From positions 1-15,917 of the forward strand of contig CAZRKH010000109.1 of the NCBI GenBank assembly GCA_964600785.1: DNA of 15,917 nt. The letters run 5' to 3'. The notes beneath the pieces are model-generated. The model made no database searches and had not been told where the DNA came from. It saw nothing but the letters and a program-made list of their open reading frames with translations. Made by a program: the position numbers and the translations under genes. The DNA is from M30B53 sp964600785 (GTDB taxonomy: Bacteria > Planctomycetota > Planctomycetia > Pirellulales > UBA1268). Positions 14,633 through 15,917 of the stretch are shown here, piece by piece (position 1 is the first letter of the stretch; the number at the start of each line of letters is the position of its first letter).

Positions 14633-15580
14633 ATGCGGATTCTCCTGGCGAGCCCTCGGGGCTTTTGCGCCGGCGTCAACATGGCGATCGAGACTCTGGA
14701 GACGGCGATCCGTCTTTACGGGACGCCGATTTACGTCTTCCACGAGATCGTCCACAACAAGCATGTCGTGGAGCGGTTTGTCCGCGAAGGCGTAACCTTC
14801 GTCGACACGGTCGAGGAGGTGCCCACGGGGGCGACGCTGCTTTTTTCCGCCCACGGCGTGGCCCCTGAGGTGCGACGGGTGGCCCGCGAGCGGCAGCTAC
14901 GGGCGATTGATGCAACCTGCCCGCTGGTCACCAAGGTCCACCTCGAGGCAGTCCGGTATGCCAAGGAAGGCTACCGAATCATGCTCATCGGCCACGAGGG
15001 CCACGACGAGGTGATCGGCACGATGGGCCAGGCACCCGAGGCCTTTGTCCTCGTTGAGACGGCCGAGGAGGTCGAACGACTTCCTTTCGGCCCGTCGGAC
15101 AAACTCGCCTACCTGACGCAGACCACACTCTCGGTCGATGATGCCTCGCGGATCATCAACCAGCTCAAGCAGAGGTTTCCGCAGATCGTCGGTCCCCCCA
15201 AGGATGACATCTGCTATGCCACGCAGAACAGGCAGGAGGCTGTCCGCAAGCTTTCGACAGAGGCGAGTATTGTGCTGGTGCTCGGCAGCAAGAACAGTTC
15301 CAACAGCCAGCGGCTCGCCGAACTGGCCGGCGAGGAGGGCATCGCGGCCCATCTCATCGACGGTGCCGACGAGATTGAACCCGGCTGGTTCCGGGGCGAC
15401 GAGACGGTGCTGATCACCGCTGGTGCCAGCGCCCCCGAGAGCGTCGTGCAAGACTGCGTCGGCTGGCTGCAATCGCGGTATGATGCGACCGTCGAGGAGC
15501 GGTCGATTCGCGAAGAGCAGGTCTACTTCCCACTGCCCAAGGAGATTCGCGGCGAGGCGGCGCGGATTCCCACGGGCTGA
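14633..15580 (+). CDS. ispH: 4-hydroxy-3-methylbut-2-enyl diphosphate reductase
   Basis: IspH (LytB) reduces HMBPP to IPP and DMAPP, the last step of the MEP isoprenoid pathway, using a cytoplasmic [4Fe-4S] cluster. The product has 315 residues, a normal length. The three cluster cysteines are present: Cys12 in GFCAGVNMAIE, Cys96 in DATCPLVTK and Cys194 in ICYATQNRQ. Substrate-site motifs HEIVHNK, GHEGHDE, NSSNSQRL and TAGASAPE are intact. The ATG is preceded by GAAGGTGAG (14621-14629); an in-frame ATG at 14594 would add 13 residues before the typical MRILLASPRGFC start. It is divergent from hpnC, placing isoprenoid precursor supply beside squalene synthesis. The next gene starts 75 nt downstream. 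Confidence 0.97.
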   Translation: MRILLASPRGFCAGVNMAIETLETAIRLYGTPIYVFHEIVHNKHVVERFVREGVTFVDTVEEVPTGATLLFSAHGVAPEVRRVARERQLRAIDATCPLVTKVHLEAVRYAKEGYRIMLIGHEGHDEVIGTMGQAPEAFVLVETAEEVERLPFGPSDKLAYLTQTTLSVDDASRIINQLKQRFPQIVGPPKDDICYATQNRQEAVRKLSTEASIVLVLGSKNSSNSQRLAELAGEEGIAAHLIDGADEIEPGWFRGDETVLITAGASAPESVVQDCVGWLQSRYDATVEERSIREEQVYFPLPKEIRGEAARIPTG

Positions 15581-15655
15581 CGCCAACCCCACCGCAGGAT
15601 CCGCCCGGCTGCTTGCAATGATCCCGGCGGCCACGCCCCAGGTTTTCACGCCGCG

Positions 15656-15917
15656 ATGCGTCCCACCGCCACGCGATCCGCCACCGCACAGGCCGACCCC
15701 GCCGCCACTTCGAACGGTGGCCGCGAGCGGCTTGGCCGTGATGTGGCGATGCTCTCCGCGATGCTCGACGAGGTGATCCGCGACCTCGCCGGTGATGACG
15801 CCTTCGCCGAACTCGAGCAGGTCCGCCGCCTGGCCCACCAGCGGCGGGGGGGGGGGGGGGGGGGCGGGGGAGCAAACGCCGAGGCGGGAGCGCCCCCCGC
15901 CCGAGCGCCACCCCCCC
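15656..15917 (+). CDS. ppc: Probable phosphoenolpyruvate carboxylase, N-terminal fragment cut by window edge
   Basis: From ATG 15656 the frame stays open to the edge, giving at most 87 residues of a protein usually near 900. PEP carboxylase converts PEP and bicarbonate to oxaloacetate, refilling the TCA cycle. After an Ala/Thr-rich lead of about 25 residues, the segments RLGRDVAMLSAML, EVIRDLAGDDAF and LEQVRRLAHQRR match the N-terminal helices of the PEPC family. Nothing catalytic is in view, so the call rests on this short region. No clear ribosome site precedes the ATG; the actual start could be an inner codon. From 15846 the frame runs into a 19-base G run and low-complexity sequence that is probably not real coding sequence. 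Confidence 0.65.
   Translation, partial: MRPTATRSATAQADPAATSNGGRERLGRDVAMLSAMLDEVIRDLAGDDAFAELEQVRRLAHQRRGGGGGGGGANAEAGAPPARAPPP
15846..15917. other. Low-complexity poly-G and C-rich tail at the window end
   Basis: Nineteen consecutive G (15846-15864) are followed by C, five more G, a short mixed stretch and C runs to the end. This differs from everything else in the window and looks like an assembly or sequencing artefact at a contig end. Confidence 0.75.

Overview
The window is a GC-rich, gene-dense stretch of chromosome, most likely from a planctomycete. Four observations point there: a Hanks-type Ser/Thr kinase with a planctomycete-style N-terminal segment, two tandem OprO/OprP-like porins, a small cysteine-rich exported protein, and HpnC/HpnD/HpnE squalene genes. 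This placement is inference from gene content, not a phylogeny. Both edges cut a gene, and the right edge ends in a homopolymer-rich stretch that looks like a poor contig end.

Layout, left to right. (1) ilvD (branched-chain amino acid synthesis), minus strand, missing its C-terminus at the left edge. (2) A membrane-anchored Ser/Thr protein kinase, plus strand, divergent from ilvD. (3) surE, minus strand, tail to tail with the kinase and only 9 nt away. (4) guaA (GMP synthase), plus strand, divergent from surE. (5) Two paralogous outer-membrane porins and a cysteine-rich secreted protein, all plus strand; the last two are 28 nt apart and probably co-transcribed. (6) A nucleoside-phosphorylase-family gene, probably hpnG, plus strand. 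(7) An hpnC / hpnD-hpnE pair on the minus strand, convergent with hpnG. HpnD and HpnE are fused in one open frame, and hpnC overlaps the fusion by ATGA. (8) ispH, plus strand, divergent from hpnC. (9) The start of a probable phosphoenolpyruvate carboxylase gene, cut by the right edge.

The main theme is isoprenoid/triterpenoid metabolism between 10.3 and 15.6 kb. IspH makes IPP and DMAPP. HpnD, HpnC and HpnE convert two farnesyl diphosphates into squalene by way of presqualene diphosphate and hydroxysqualene. HpnG acts on adenosylhopane when hopanoids are made. No squalene-hopene cyclase is in the window, so squalene could go to hopanoids or, as known in some planctomycetes, to C30 carotenoids. 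The most notable features are the HpnD-HpnE fusion, a shared GCCACGTGGC palindrome 70-80 nt upstream of both ispH and the second porin, and a duplicated acidic motif in that porin's linker. No CRISPR array, tRNA, rRNA, insertion sequence or phage gene was seen.
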